Assembly (NCBI GenBank): GCA_017473085.1 | Contig: JAFUNF010000011.1 | Span: forward strand, 47,876 to 111,875 | DNA: 64,000 nt | Source: Clostridia bacterium | GTDB lineage: Bacteria > Bacillota > Clostridia > Oscillospirales > CAG-272 | Direction: 5' to 3' | Shown here: in pieces, positions 25,088 through 35,101 of the stretch | Position numbering within the stretch: position 1 is the first letter of the stretch | Layout: each line of letters opens with the position of its first letter | Made by a program: the position numbers and the translations under genes | Notes under the pieces: model-generated | Seen by the model: only the letters and a program-made list of their open reading frames with translations | Told to the model about the DNA's origin: nothing | Databases searched by the model: none

Positions 25088-28000
25088 ATGAAAAAGAGAG
25101 CGACAAGAGTGCTGGCAATGCTTCTATGCTTGATAATGGTAAGTGCAACTATTGCTATACCTGTTTCGGCTTCAGGCAACAGCACCTCGACGGGAAATAA
25201 GGTCTCTATTTCTGACGTTAGTGAGATTTTGAACGCAATCACCTACACTGAATACAGAAATAGCATCCCGTCCTTGAATGTCGGCAACGCTGAGGTGGTC
25301 CTTGACATATTCAATTATGAATATAAGTATACGGGCTCAGCTCCAACAACTGACATTACGAAAGACTACAATGGAGAGGAAAATACCTTGTACATTCCTG
25401 ATAAGGGAACAGTTACATGGTCCTTCCAAATCCCAGAGGGTGGTACTGGTAACTATACCATCGAAATTGAATATTGCCACGCAACAAGCAAGGCAAACTC
25501 AATTGAAAGAATTTTCTATATTAACGGAGAAGTTCCATTTTCTGAGGCTCGTTCAATCGTTCTTTCAAAGGTTTGGGAATATAAGTACCTTACTGATGAA
25601 AATGGCAACATTGTTTACAACGAGAACAACCAGCCTATGTTTGAAACAGATAATGGTAACGATATTCGTCCAACCGTTGATATAGTATCTGACCCAGAAA
25701 GAAAATGGGTTACATACGCAATTAGCGACTCAAACGGCTATGAGATTCATCCATTCCAATTCTATTTTGAAGAGGGTGCGAACACAATCTCTATGGAAAG
25801 CCAAAGAGAGCCTGTTATAATCAAATCTATCAAGCTTGTTCCATATACCGATCTTCCAAGCTACGAAAGCTACATCCAACAAATTTTGGATAAGGTTGGC
25901 GGTACTGTTGAAAGCAATAGAGTAACCGAGCAAATGATAAATGATGCAATCAATAAGGGTAGCATCATTATCGAGGCAGAGGCTCCAGACAGAGTTTCAG
26001 CAGTTACTATGTATCCAGTTTACGATAGAACATCTTCTATTACAAGTGGTGTTACAGGTCCACAATCTGCTATGGTTACAAAGTACAACACAGCAGGTAA
26101 GGAGCAATGGCAAAACGTTGGCGAATGGATGACCTATACCTTCACAGCACCTGCAACAGGCTTCTATTCTATTTCCGTAAGATATAAGCAAGCTCTTCTT
26201 AGTGGTATGTTCGTTTCAAGAAGATTGTATATCAATAACGAAATTCCATTCGAAGAAGCGAATAACTGCCGTTTCCCATTTGCTGACCAATGGCAAACTA
26301 TATTCTTAGGCGATGGAGAAAAGACCTTCGAATTTTATTTCGAAGAGGGCAAGGAATACGAGCTCAAGCTCGAGGCAGTTTTGGGACAGGAAATGGGTGC
26401 CGAGATTGAAAAGGTAAACGAGGCACTTTCAGTAATTAACAACTGCTACCTTGAAATCCTAAAGCTTACAGGTAGTGACCCTGACACCAACCGTGATTAC
26501 GATTTTGCAAGAGTAATGCCTGGTGTTATGCGTGATATGTTCGACCAATTCGTAAACCTTAAGGGTGTTTACAACAGATTAGTCGAAAGCTCAGGAAAGG
26601 GCGAAAAGACATCAACAATTGAACAGGTTTATCTGTTGCTGGAAAAAATGGCAAAGGACGAAAAGCAGATACCTGCAAATCTTGAAACACTAAAATCCAA
26701 CATCGGTTCACTAGGTACTTGGGTAAATAGTGCAAAAACTCAACCATTACAGGTTGACCTTTATAGCGTTCAATCAATCGACAGTGCAACACCTCGTGGT
26801 TCGTCTGGCTTCTTTGAATCTCTTTGGTACGAGATTAAGCTATTCTTTGCAAGCTTTGTAATTGACTACAATAGCCTTGGAAACAGCAGTAGTACTTCAG
26901 AGGAGGACAGAGTAGACATATGGGTTGCAACAGGTCGTGACCAAGCACAAATTATAAGAAACCTCATTGATAATAATTTTTCACAGGTAGAGGGACACGA
27001 GAATATAAATGTTAGCTTGAAGCTTATTTCAGGCGGTACACTTCTTCCTTCTGTTCTCGCAGGCGTAGGACCTGACGTTTCACTTATGGAAACAAGTACA
27101 ATGATAATTGACTACGCTCTTCGTGATGCAGTATATCCTCTAAATGAGTTTATCGACAAGGAAACAGTCGTGGACGAAAATGGTAATGTGGTTAGTAGCC
27201 CACTGGATGCGTTCCCAGATGCAGCTATGATTCCTCTTACACTCCACGATTATGATATGAAGACAGACACAACCTATAAGAAGTACTATGGCTTGCCAGA
27301 TTCCTTGACCTTCCCAATGATGTTCTATCGTAAGGACGTCTTGGCATCTCTTGAGCTTCCAGTACCAGAAACATGGGATGATATGCTTTCTATCCTACCT
27401 GTACTACAATACAACAACATGGAAATAGGTATTCAAAACGATATCTATACATTTATATATCAAAGTGGAAACGAGGCTTACTCAAACGAGGGTATGACAA
27501 TTAACTTTGATGACCAAGGCGTACTTAACGCATTTACGAAAATGTGTAATATGTACACTCAATATTCACTTCCTTACACCTACGATTTTGCAAACCGTTT
27601 CAGAACAGGTGAAATGCCAATCGGTATCGCACCATATACAACCTGTAACCAGCTTGCAGTATTCGCATCTGAGCTTTCAGGTCTTTGGACCTTCGTTCCA
27701 ATGCCAGGCTATGAGCTAACAGATGAAAATGGCGAAACCTACATTAATAACTGTGCTATCGCATCAGTAACAGGATGCTTAATGCTTAATGGTTGCGACA
27801 ACAAGGAGGATACATGGAAATTTATGAAGTGGTATACCGCTAAGGATTTCCAAATTGCATATTCAAACGAAATCGTATCTATCATGGGTATTGCAGCAAG
27901 ACCTGCTACTGCTAACTCCGAGGCAATCAGAGAGCTTCCTTGGACAACTGAGGAGGCAGATAACATTCTTGCACAATTTGATAACCTCACAGCAGTTGAA

Positions 28001-28471
28001 AACCATCCAGGTAGCTACTACTTAGCTCGTTACATCAGCTTTGCATTCTTGGCAGCTTATAACGAGGGTAAGGACCCAGCTGATGCACTTCTTTCCTATG
28101 TTAATACTATTAACGCAGAAATTGAAAGAAGAAGAGAAGAGTTTAAGAATGACGCAGCAGACAATGACCCTAACAAGAGATATATGTACACAGTTTCAGA
28201 GTTAGATGCATACCTTCTTGCAGAGGGTGAGGACAGCTATGAAGCATTCCTTGACAATTTAGCTAAGGATGAGGCTAAGTACAACGAGTACGTAAAGACC
28301 TCACAAATTTATCAACGCTACTTAGAAAAGCAAGAAAGCTACGTTACCTCAGACGCTTATGAAAGCTATCTTGAGGAGCTTGCAGGCAACCAGGCAGAAT
28401 TTGAGAAATACAAGCAGGAATCCAGAATGTATGCTCGTTATCTTGAATTGGTTGTAAACGCGGATGACTAA
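25088..28471 (+). CDS. Large secreted solute-binding protein with carbohydrate-binding-like domains
   Basis: 1127 aa from the ATG at 25088, 7 bases after CGGAGG; an upstream in-frame codon at 25001 lies inside the promoter. Signal peptide at about 1-29 (AIPVSASG cleavage), with no lipobox Cys. Two beta-sandwich regions resembling CBM6/35-type or other galactose-binding modules: about 65-255 and 293-430, each with a YSI/YTIEIEY strand and an IxRxxYINxEIPFEEA-like segment. A helical linker, then a family-1-type solute-binding domain at about 607-1010 (VDIWVATGRDQAQ, GVGPDVSLMETS, LPDSLTFPMMFYRKDVL), and a Tyr-rich helical tail. Typical binding proteins are 400-550 aa. It probably captures an oligosaccharide for the four permeases. 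Confidence 0.85.
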   Translation: MKKRATRVLAMLLCLIMVSATIAIPVSASGNSTSTGNKVSISDVSEILNAITYTEYRNSIPSLNVGNAEVVLDIFNYEYKYTGSAPTTDITKDYNGEENTLYIPDKGTVTWSFQIPEGGTGNYTIEIEYCHATSKANSIERIFYINGEVPFSEARSIVLSKVWEYKYLTDENGNIVYNENNQPMFETDNGNDIRPTVDIVSDPERKWVTYAISDSNGYEIHPFQFYFEEGANTISMESQREPVIIKSIKLVPYTDLPSYESYIQQILDKVGGTVESNRVTEQMINDAINKGSIIIEAEAPDRVSAVTMYPVYDRTSSITSGVTGPQSAMVTKYNTAGKEQWQNVGEWMTYTFTAPATGFYSISVRYKQALLSGMFVSRRLYINNEIPFEEANNCRFPFADQWQTIFLGDGEKTFEFYFEEGKEYELKLEAVLGQEMGAEIEKVNEALSVINNCYLEILKLTGSDPDTNRDYDFARVMPGVMRDMFDQFVNLKGVYNRLVESSGKGEKTSTIEQVYLLLEKMAKDEKQIPANLETLKSNIGSLGTWVNSAKTQPLQVDLYSVQSIDSATPRGSSGFFESLWYEIKLFFASFVIDYNSLGNSSSTSEEDRVDIWVATGRDQAQIIRNLIDNNFSQVEGHENINVSLKLISGGTLLPSVLAGVGPDVSLMETSTMIIDYALRDAVYPLNEFIDKETVVDENGNVVSSPLDAFPDAAMIPLTLHDYDMKTDTTYKKYYGLPDSLTFPMMFYRKDVLASLELPVPETWDDMLSILPVLQYNNMEIGIQNDIYTFIYQSGNEAYSNEGMTINFDDQGVLNAFTKMCNMYTQYSLPYTYDFANRFRTGEMPIGIAPYTTCNQLAVFASELSGLWTFVPMPGYELTDENGETYINNCAIASVTGCLMLNGCDNKEDTWKFMKWYTAKDFQIAYSNEIVSIMGIAARPATANSEAIRELPWTTEEADNILAQFDNLTAVENHPGSYYLARYISFAFLAAYNEGKDPADALLSYVNTINAEIERRREEFKNDAADNDPNKRYMYTVSELDAYLLAEGEDSYEAFLDNLAKDEAKYNEYVKTSQIYQRYLEKQESYVTSDAYESYLEELAGNQAEFEKYKQESRMYARYLELVVNADD

Positions 28472-28502
28472 GCTTCGAAAATACTTAAGAAGGAGAATGT
28501 AA

Positions 28503-29579
28503 ATGGACGAACGTAATAATAATGTTGAAAATGACGTTTTAGTTGACGAGCAAGTAAACGAAAACGTTGAAAAAGCAGATTTACATAGAGAAGGTATTGT
28601 CGAAGATAACACCCCTGTGGAGAATACTCCTGCAAAGCCAAAGAAAAAGAAGGCAATTGCAAGAAAGGATATGACTCTTGCACAATGGACATGGCACGAA
28701 ATGAAGAGAAATAAGGTTGCTTACCTTATGATTCTTCCATTTATGCTTGTATTCCTTCTCTTTACAGTATTCCCAGTAGGACTTTCACTTGTACTCAGCT
28801 TTACAAACTTCAATATGCTATCCTTTAGCTGGGATATGTTTGTTGGAATTGATAACTATCTAAGATTGTTCTTCGAGGACGATATATTCCTACTCGCTTG
28901 CAAGAACACCTTAGTATTCGCAATGATAACAGGACCTGTATCCTATATTCTATCATTCTTGGTTGCGTGGTTCATCAACGAGCTACCACCAAGAGTAAGA
29001 GCAGTAGTAACCCTCATCTTCTACGCACCATCAATTTCAGGTGCTGTATATACAATTTGGGGCGTGCTTTTCTCAAACGACTCTTATGGTTGGGTAAATG
29101 GTACACTTATGGATTTGGGCTTTATCGACTCCCCAATTCTATGGTTCTATGACGAAAACTATGCAATGCCACTTTGTATCGTAGTTGCTCTTTGGATGTC
29201 ACTCGGTACGGCATTCCTTTCATTCATCGCAGGTCTTCAAACAATCGACAAGAGCTTGTTTGAAGCTGCAGCAGTTGACGGTATCAAAAACAGATGGCAG
29301 GAGCTATGGTACATTACCTTGCCTATGATGAAACCTCAGCTTATGTTCGGTGCGGTTATGGCTATCACAAGCTCATTCGGCTTCGGTGGTGTTGTTACAG
29401 CACTTTGTGGCTTCCCATCAGTAAACTATTCATGTCATACAATTATGCACTGTCTTGATGACTACGGAAGTCAACGTTGGGAGGTTGGTTATGCCTCCGC
29501 AATAGCCTTTGTGCTATTCTTAATTATGATTGGCGCTAATACGCTGGTTAATAAAATGCTATCGAAGGTAGGACAATGA
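28503..29579 (+). CDS. ABC transporter permease, MalF/UgpA type (pair 1)
   Basis: 358 aa. About 65 hydrophilic residues rich in Asn/Glu/Lys precede the first TM (about 72-95), then six TM segments in all. The EAA loop that docks the ATPase is EAAAVDGIKNRWQELWYITLPM. Sugar-type binding-protein-dependent permease of the CUT1 class. It overlaps nothing and is followed one base later by its partner; the start is behind AAGGAGA. Confidence 0.93.
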   Translation: MDERNNNVENDVLVDEQVNENVEKADLHREGIVEDNTPVENTPAKPKKKKAIARKDMTLAQWTWHEMKRNKVAYLMILPFMLVFLLFTVFPVGLSLVLSFTNFNMLSFSWDMFVGIDNYLRLFFEDDIFLLACKNTLVFAMITGPVSYILSFLVAWFINELPPRVRAVVTLIFYAPSISGAVYTIWGVLFSNDSYGWVNGTLMDLGFIDSPILWFYDENYAMPLCIVVALWMSLGTAFLSFIAGLQTIDKSLFEAAAVDGIKNRWQELWYITLPMMKPQLMFGAVMAITSSFGFGGVVTALCGFPSVNYSCHTIMHCLDDYGSQRWEVGYASAIAFVLFLIMIGANTLVNKMLSKVGQ

Positions 29580-29580
29580 T

Positions 29581-30453
29581 ATGCAAAAAATGAGAGTTAG
29601 AAACCATCAAGTTGTCCTCAACCGTTCGGTAGGAGGCGACGCAGGAATATTTACCTTCCTTATTATAATGGGTGCGTTTATGTTCCTTCCTATGATATAT
29701 GTATGGCTTCAAGCATTTAAGCCACTTGATGAGCTATGGATGTTCCCACCAAAGTTCTATGTTGTTAGACCAACAACTAAAAACTTTGCAGACCTGTTCA
29801 CCTTACTTAGTGACTCTTGGGTTCCATTTTCAAGATACATATTCAACACAGTATTAATCACAGCTGCTGGTACCTTTGGTAACCTTGTATTATCATCACT
29901 TGCAGCTTATGCGGTATCAAAGATACCATTCCCAGGAAGAAAAGGCGTGTTCTGGATTATTCAACGTTCACTTATGTTTACATCAACAGTAACCGCTATT
30001 GCAAACTTCCTTACACTATCAAAGCTTGGACTTATGGATAACCCCTTAGCAATTATTATTCCGGCTTGGGGCTCGACTATGGGTCTTTACCTGATGAAGC
30101 AGTTTATGGACTCCTCAATTTCTGACGCAGTGCTTGAAAGTGCACGTCTTGACGGATGTAGTGAGTTCAGAACCTTCTGGACCATAGCAATGCCTATGGT
30201 TAAGCCTGCTTGGCTGACATTGATTATTTATTCATTCCAAGGTCTTTGGAACACAGGCGCTTCTGCTTACATTTACAGTGAACAGTGGAAGACCCTTAAC
30301 TATGCTATCACACAGATTACCGCAGGTGGTATCGCCCGTGCAGGTGCATCTGCTGCTGGCTCAGTTATTATGATGATTGTTCCTATTCTTGTATTCGTAG
30401 TATCACAAAGTAATATTATCGAAACAATGGCATCCAGTGGTATGAAGGATTAA
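29581..30453 (+). CDS. ABC transporter permease, MalG/UgpE type (pair 1)
   Basis: 290 aa with six TM segments, the usual MalG size. The EAA loop reads ESARLDGCSEFRTFWTIAMPMVKP. It begins one base after the preceding stop and should form the heterodimeric channel with that permease. No ATPase gene is in the operon, so a shared MsmX/UgpC-type ATPase encoded elsewhere is expected. Confidence 0.93.
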   Translation: MQKMRVRNHQVVLNRSVGGDAGIFTFLIIMGAFMFLPMIYVWLQAFKPLDELWMFPPKFYVVRPTTKNFADLFTLLSDSWVPFSRYIFNTVLITAAGTFGNLVLSSLAAYAVSKIPFPGRKGVFWIIQRSLMFTSTVTAIANFLTLSKLGLMDNPLAIIIPAWGSTMGLYLMKQFMDSSISDAVLESARLDGCSEFRTFWTIAMPMVKPAWLTLIIYSFQGLWNTGASAYIYSEQWKTLNYAITQITAGGIARAGASAAGSVIMMIVPILVFVVSQSNIIETMASSGMKD

Positions 30454-30469
30454 GGAGGGTAATGAGTAT

Positions 30470-32638
30470 ATGAATAAATTAGTAAGAATCATTTCCTTCG
30501 TCTTTGTAGTGCTTTTGCTTCTTGCAACAGTAGCATCAGCCTCAACACCATATGCTACCTATACCTATTCAATAGACGGCTTAGTGCTTGACTCACCTGA
30601 TGCATACGTGCCATACGGCGATGGACCAATCACATCTGCAATTTTAGGACTTGATAAGCCTATGCAGGACCCATCTGACATTGAATCAGATGCTAATGAA
30701 AACATTTATATTGCCGATAAGGGTAATAACAGAATTATCGTAACTGATAAGTTCTATCAGGTTAAATATATAATTGAAAAGTTCACAAACTACGACGGAG
30801 TAGAGGACACCTTTAAATCCCCTGTAAGCACCTTTGTAGTTGACGACGGAGATTATAAGGGACTTTATGTTTGCGATAAGGACAATAAGAGAATTGTAGT
30901 TTTCGATCAAGAAACAGGCTTCCTTAAAAAGGTATTTAACGAGCCTGAAATTGAGTTCGAGGACGATAACTCAGGCTATTCTCCTGTAAGCTGTGTAGTT
31001 GACCAGCACGGAAGAATTTACGTTGTTTCCGACAAAACAACAAAGGGTATTATAGTTTTGACACCTAACGGCGACTTCATCAACTTTATCGGTGCGCCAA
31101 AGGTATCAGTTTCTGCCCTTGAAAGCTTGCTACAAATTGTAAACCCAAATGCAGCGTCTAACATTACACACGCAGCAACACCATACTCAAAGCTTGACCT
31201 TGATAATGTTTCAAGAGACTTCGTTTATGGTACAGTTGTTTACACAACAGACGATGACCAAAAGAATCAGGAATCAGCAATCACAAGCAAAAACCCAGAC
31301 TATGCACCAGTAAGACTTCTAAATGCAAGTGGTGCCGACATTATGCAAAGAAATGGCTTCTTTGCACCAGCTGGTGAGATTGCAGTTGCTAAAACAGGAC
31401 CATCAACAGCTATTAACAAGGACGCACCAACAGGTGTTTCCTCAGTAGTTGACGTTTCAAGTGGTCAAGACGGCATTTGGTCAATCATTGACAACAAGCG
31501 TTCAAAAATTTACACCTATGACCAAAACGGTAACCTACTTTACATCTTCGGCGACGCAGGTGACAAGTTTGGTAATATTTCAAAGGCACAGGCTATTACA
31601 TATCAGGGCGACAAAATTGTTGTGCTTGACGTAACCTCACTTTCATTTACCGTTTACAGACAAACAGAGTATGCTAAAAAGCTTTCACAGGCTATTAGAT
31701 ATCAAAATGAAAGAAACTTTGACAAGGCAACAGAGGCATGGCAAGAGGTTTTGGCTTGGAACAACAACTTCGACACTGCCTATGTTGAAATGGGTAAGGC
31801 ACTCTTCCGTGATAATCAGCCTGAGCAAGCTCAAGAATACTTTATGAATGCTTTTGACACAGAAAACTATGCAGAGGCATTTAAGCAAACTCGTGCAAAT
31901 CAAATGAAGACATGGTTTATTCCATTAATTCTATTAGTTGGAGCACTAATAATCGGTCTTGTTTACTTATTTAAGTGGGCAGGCAAGGTTAATAAGGTGG
32001 CAGCAACCAAGGGTGGTAAGCGTACCTTCCTTGAGGAATTTATGTATGGCTTCCACTTGATGTTCCATCCATTTGATGGTTATTGGGACCTAAAGCATGA
32101 AAAACGTGGCTCAGTAAGAGCATCAATCGTTTACATTGTATTAACAATCCTTGCATTCTACTGGCAATCAGTAGGTCAGGGCTATTACTACAACCCACAA
32201 AACGTAACCAGTACAATATTTGCACAGGCAACATCAGTTTTAATTCCTTTGTTCCTATGGATTATTGCTAACTGGTGCTTCACAACATTGTTTGATGGTG
32301 AAGGTAGCTTTAAGGACATCTTTATTGCAACCTCATACGGCTTGTTCCCAGTACCTGCACTTGTTGTAGTATCTACAATACTTACAAACTTCTTAGTTGG
32401 TACAGAGGCACAAATCACAACAATGATTGTAACAGTTGCTTACATATGGATGGCATTCCTAATCATCATCGGTATGCAGGTAACACACGACTACTCAATG
32501 GCTAAGAATATTCTTACCGTAATAGCGACACTCGTTGGTATGATATTCATTATGTTTATTGCAGTATTGTTCACATCACTTATTTCTAAGATGACTTCAC
32601 TTGTAACAACAATTATAAGTGAATTAAGCTACAGGTAA
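30470..32638 (+). CDS. NHL-propeller, TPR and YIP1-like membrane protein
   Basis: 722 aa, start behind AAGGAGGG. Signal peptide at about 1-25 (ATVASAS). Extracytoplasmic part: NHL-type beta-propeller blades at about 64-92 (NIYIADKGNNRIIV), 124-145 (LYVCDKDNKRIVVFD), 174-197 (RIYVVSDKTTKGIIVL) and 325-360, then two TPR-like helices pairs at about 404-470 (NFDKATEAWQEVLAWNN, AYVEMGKALFRDN). A TM segment at about 482-500 leads to a five-helix C-terminal domain (about 540-720) resembling YIP1 proteins. Function is unknown; its place between permease pairs suggests a role in the transport or sensing complex. Confidence 0.8.
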   Translation: MNKLVRIISFVFVVLLLLATVASASTPYATYTYSIDGLVLDSPDAYVPYGDGPITSAILGLDKPMQDPSDIESDANENIYIADKGNNRIIVTDKFYQVKYIIEKFTNYDGVEDTFKSPVSTFVVDDGDYKGLYVCDKDNKRIVVFDQETGFLKKVFNEPEIEFEDDNSGYSPVSCVVDQHGRIYVVSDKTTKGIIVLTPNGDFINFIGAPKVSVSALESLLQIVNPNAASNITHAATPYSKLDLDNVSRDFVYGTVVYTTDDDQKNQESAITSKNPDYAPVRLLNASGADIMQRNGFFAPAGEIAVAKTGPSTAINKDAPTGVSSVVDVSSGQDGIWSIIDNKRSKIYTYDQNGNLLYIFGDAGDKFGNISKAQAITYQGDKIVVLDVTSLSFTVYRQTEYAKKLSQAIRYQNERNFDKATEAWQEVLAWNNNFDTAYVEMGKALFRDNQPEQAQEYFMNAFDTENYAEAFKQTRANQMKTWFIPLILLVGALIIGLVYLFKWAGKVNKVAATKGGKRTFLEEFMYGFHLMFHPFDGYWDLKHEKRGSVRASIVYIVLTILAFYWQSVGQGYYYNPQNVTSTIFAQATSVLIPLFLWIIANWCFTTLFDGEGSFKDIFIATSYGLFPVPALVVVSTILTNFLVGTEAQITTMIVTVAYIWMAFLIIIGMQVTHDYSMAKNILTVIATLVGMIFIMFIAVLFTSLISKMTSLVTTIISELSYR

Positions 32639-32653
32639 AGGAGGAGAGCTAAT

Positions 32654-35098
32654 ATGAAAAATAGAATAATAGCACTAATCCTTGCCGTGTTAATGCTTGT
32701 ACCTATGTTTGTAATGAATATAGGAGCTGAGGAAGTAGCACAAGCTGCTGACTTTTCAAACGAAGAGGCTCGCTTAGCAGACGAAAATATGAACGTTTGT
32801 GCAGTGAGTGAAAATGGCTTGTATGAGCTTTGGTATGATAATACAACAGGCGAGCTTGCTGTTAAAAATACCAAAACAGGCGAAATCGCTCTTTCCAACC
32901 ATTACGATGCACAAGCACTTGAAAGACAAAACAAGGATGGTACTCCAATCAGAACTACTTCCGAGCGTCTTTCACAGGTATATTTAAACTATACCGATAT
33001 TAAGTCTAATGCAACAACTCAGCTTAATAGCTACGAGCACTGCGTTTTCTATAAGGGACACACCTATGATAACCTAAGACATGGTATAATAATCAACTAT
33101 GTTTTAAAGCCAACTCGTTCCTCTGAGGATAAATTTAGCTTCTCAGTTAAGTACGAGATTACAAACGATGGCTTGAGAGTAAGCTTGCTTGGCTCAACCA
33201 TCAATTATGACAAGGTAAAATACAATCTGAATACAATCTCAATCTTGCCCGACTTCAATGCAGCAAAGAGAACTGATAAGGGCTACACCTTCATTCCTGA
33301 CGGAAGTGGAGCGATTATCAGATTTGAGGACGTTTTAGGTAAGAACTTCCAAGCAATCATTTCTGAAAGCATGTATGGTAATGACTATGCATACTATCAG
33401 GTAAACATTAAGAATTCTGAGCAATATACAATGCCAGTATTTGGCTTGGTTAATAACTCGGTTGCAAACGGTACAGGCTTCTTTGCAATTATCGAGGAGG
33501 GCGATTCATTTGCTATGCCAACGTCAGCACACAACGTAATGCTTAACTCAGCTTATGCAGTATTTAAGATTACACCATCTGACGTTTACGACCTTGCAAG
33601 CTTCGATAAGAACGGCACACAGAAGAACTCATCAATGACAATCACATCTGATAAGGATTATCAGGGCGATTACACAGTAAGCTATAAGCTTCTGACTGCT
33701 AATGCAACAGCAAAGGCTAATAACCTTGAAAATACTTACGATACAAGCTATATGGGTATGGCACAATGCTACAGAGACTATCTCACCAAAAATGGTAGCC
33801 TGAAAAAGAATGAAGAGGCTGACGAGGACGTTAAGCTTTTCATTGAAGTGTTCGGCTCAATTGAGGTTGACGATAAGTTTCTCTCCTTCCCAGTTAGACG
33901 TAACAAGCCACTTACAACCTTTGCAGATGTAAAGACGATGCAACAATATTTCTCAAATGAACAGGAAAACGAAATTACCAGCATTAAGAATATGTCCTTT
34001 ATTCTAAAGGGCTTTGCAAATGGTGGCATCTTGTCCAACTATCCAACGAATATGAAGTGGCAAAAGGATGTAGGAGGCTACAACGGACTTGTTGACCTTA
34101 TCAATGATTCTAAGGATAAGGGCTACGAGGTAACTCCAGAGGTAGATTTCGTATATTCCTATGGCACAACTTGGTTCAGTGGCTACTCTAACGATAAGAA
34201 TGGCGTAAGAACATTAGATAACCGTTTCACAACAAAGCGTATTTACTACGCATCAACACAAACCTTCGAGCGTACAGGTGGTGTTGCAGTATCAAGTGCA
34301 TCATTTGTATATTTGTATGATAAGTTCTATAATTCTATTAAGGATATAGACTTTAGCACATTAGCAACAAGAACACTTGGCTCTGACCTAAACTCTGACT
34401 TTGACAATGATGAGTTTTACGACAGAGAAGCATCAAAGGATAACACAGTAGCACTTCTAAAGGCACTTACAGGTGCAAACGATAGAAAGGCGTACAACCT
34501 GATTATTGATGCTGGTAACTCCTACGCAATCCCTTATGCAAGTGCAATCTTGAGTGCATCACTTGATAGCTCACGTCGTACAAACGCAAGTGAGGCAATT
34601 CCTTTCCTTGGTCTTGTATATCATGGCTCAATTGAGTATGCAGGTAACGCACTTAATACAGAGGGTGACAGCAAGTATATGTTCCTAAAGGCACTTGAAA
34701 ATGGTGCATCACTTTACTACACACTTGCTATGCAAAACTATGAGTATTTGAAGTTTAACGAGTCATATAACCAATATTACTCAATAAGCTACGAAAACCT
34801 AAAAGAAACAATCCTTGAAACCTATAAGAGCTATAATGAGCTTATGAAGGGCAAGCAGGATGATTATATTGTTGAGCATGCCTTTATGAATAGCGAATAT
34901 GGCTACAATGTAACCAGAGACGAGGACGGCAAGGCACTTAATAACTCAATGGTTGTCCTTGTTGTTTACGAGGATGGAGAGGGCTTTATACTTAACTATA
35001 ACGATTACGCAGTAACAGTTGAGTATGAGGGCACAACCTATAAGCTTGCTGGCTTAGGCTATGCAAAATACACTAAATTAGTACAGGAGGTAGAGTAA
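32654..35098 (+). CDS. DUF5696-type secreted protein
   Basis: 814 aa, start behind AAAGGAGGAG. Signal peptide at about 1-24 (MFVMNIGAEE). No TM after it. The mature protein starts with beta-rich sequence (GLYELWYDNTTGELAVKNTKTG), has TFIPDGSGAIIRFED, a middle part with FGSIEVDDKFLSFPVRRNKPLT, YEVTPEVDFVYSY and FERTGGVAVSS that looks like an alpha/beta barrel, and a C-terminal beta segment. I associate this with DUF5696, a family seen beside sugar ABC permeases and YIP1 proteins in Bacillota; biochemistry is unknown. A glycosidase-like fold is possible. Confidence 0.72.
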   Translation: MKNRIIALILAVLMLVPMFVMNIGAEEVAQAADFSNEEARLADENMNVCAVSENGLYELWYDNTTGELAVKNTKTGEIALSNHYDAQALERQNKDGTPIRTTSERLSQVYLNYTDIKSNATTQLNSYEHCVFYKGHTYDNLRHGIIINYVLKPTRSSEDKFSFSVKYEITNDGLRVSLLGSTINYDKVKYNLNTISILPDFNAAKRTDKGYTFIPDGSGAIIRFEDVLGKNFQAIISESMYGNDYAYYQVNIKNSEQYTMPVFGLVNNSVANGTGFFAIIEEGDSFAMPTSAHNVMLNSAYAVFKITPSDVYDLASFDKNGTQKNSSMTITSDKDYQGDYTVSYKLLTANATAKANNLENTYDTSYMGMAQCYRDYLTKNGSLKKNEEADEDVKLFIEVFGSIEVDDKFLSFPVRRNKPLTTFADVKTMQQYFSNEQENEITSIKNMSFILKGFANGGILSNYPTNMKWQKDVGGYNGLVDLINDSKDKGYEVTPEVDFVYSYGTTWFSGYSNDKNGVRTLDNRFTTKRIYYASTQTFERTGGVAVSSASFVYLYDKFYNSIKDIDFSTLATRTLGSDLNSDFDNDEFYDREASKDNTVALLKALTGANDRKAYNLIIDAGNSYAIPYASAILSASLDSSRRTNASEAIPFLGLVYHGSIEYAGNALNTEGDSKYMFLKALENGASLYYTLAMQNYEYLKFNESYNQYYSISYENLKETILETYKSYNELMKGKQDDYIVEHAFMNSEYGYNVTRDEDGKALNNSMVVLVVYEDGEGFILNYNDYAVTVEYEGTTYKLAGLGYAKYTKLVQEVE

Positions 35099-35101
35099 AA
35101 T

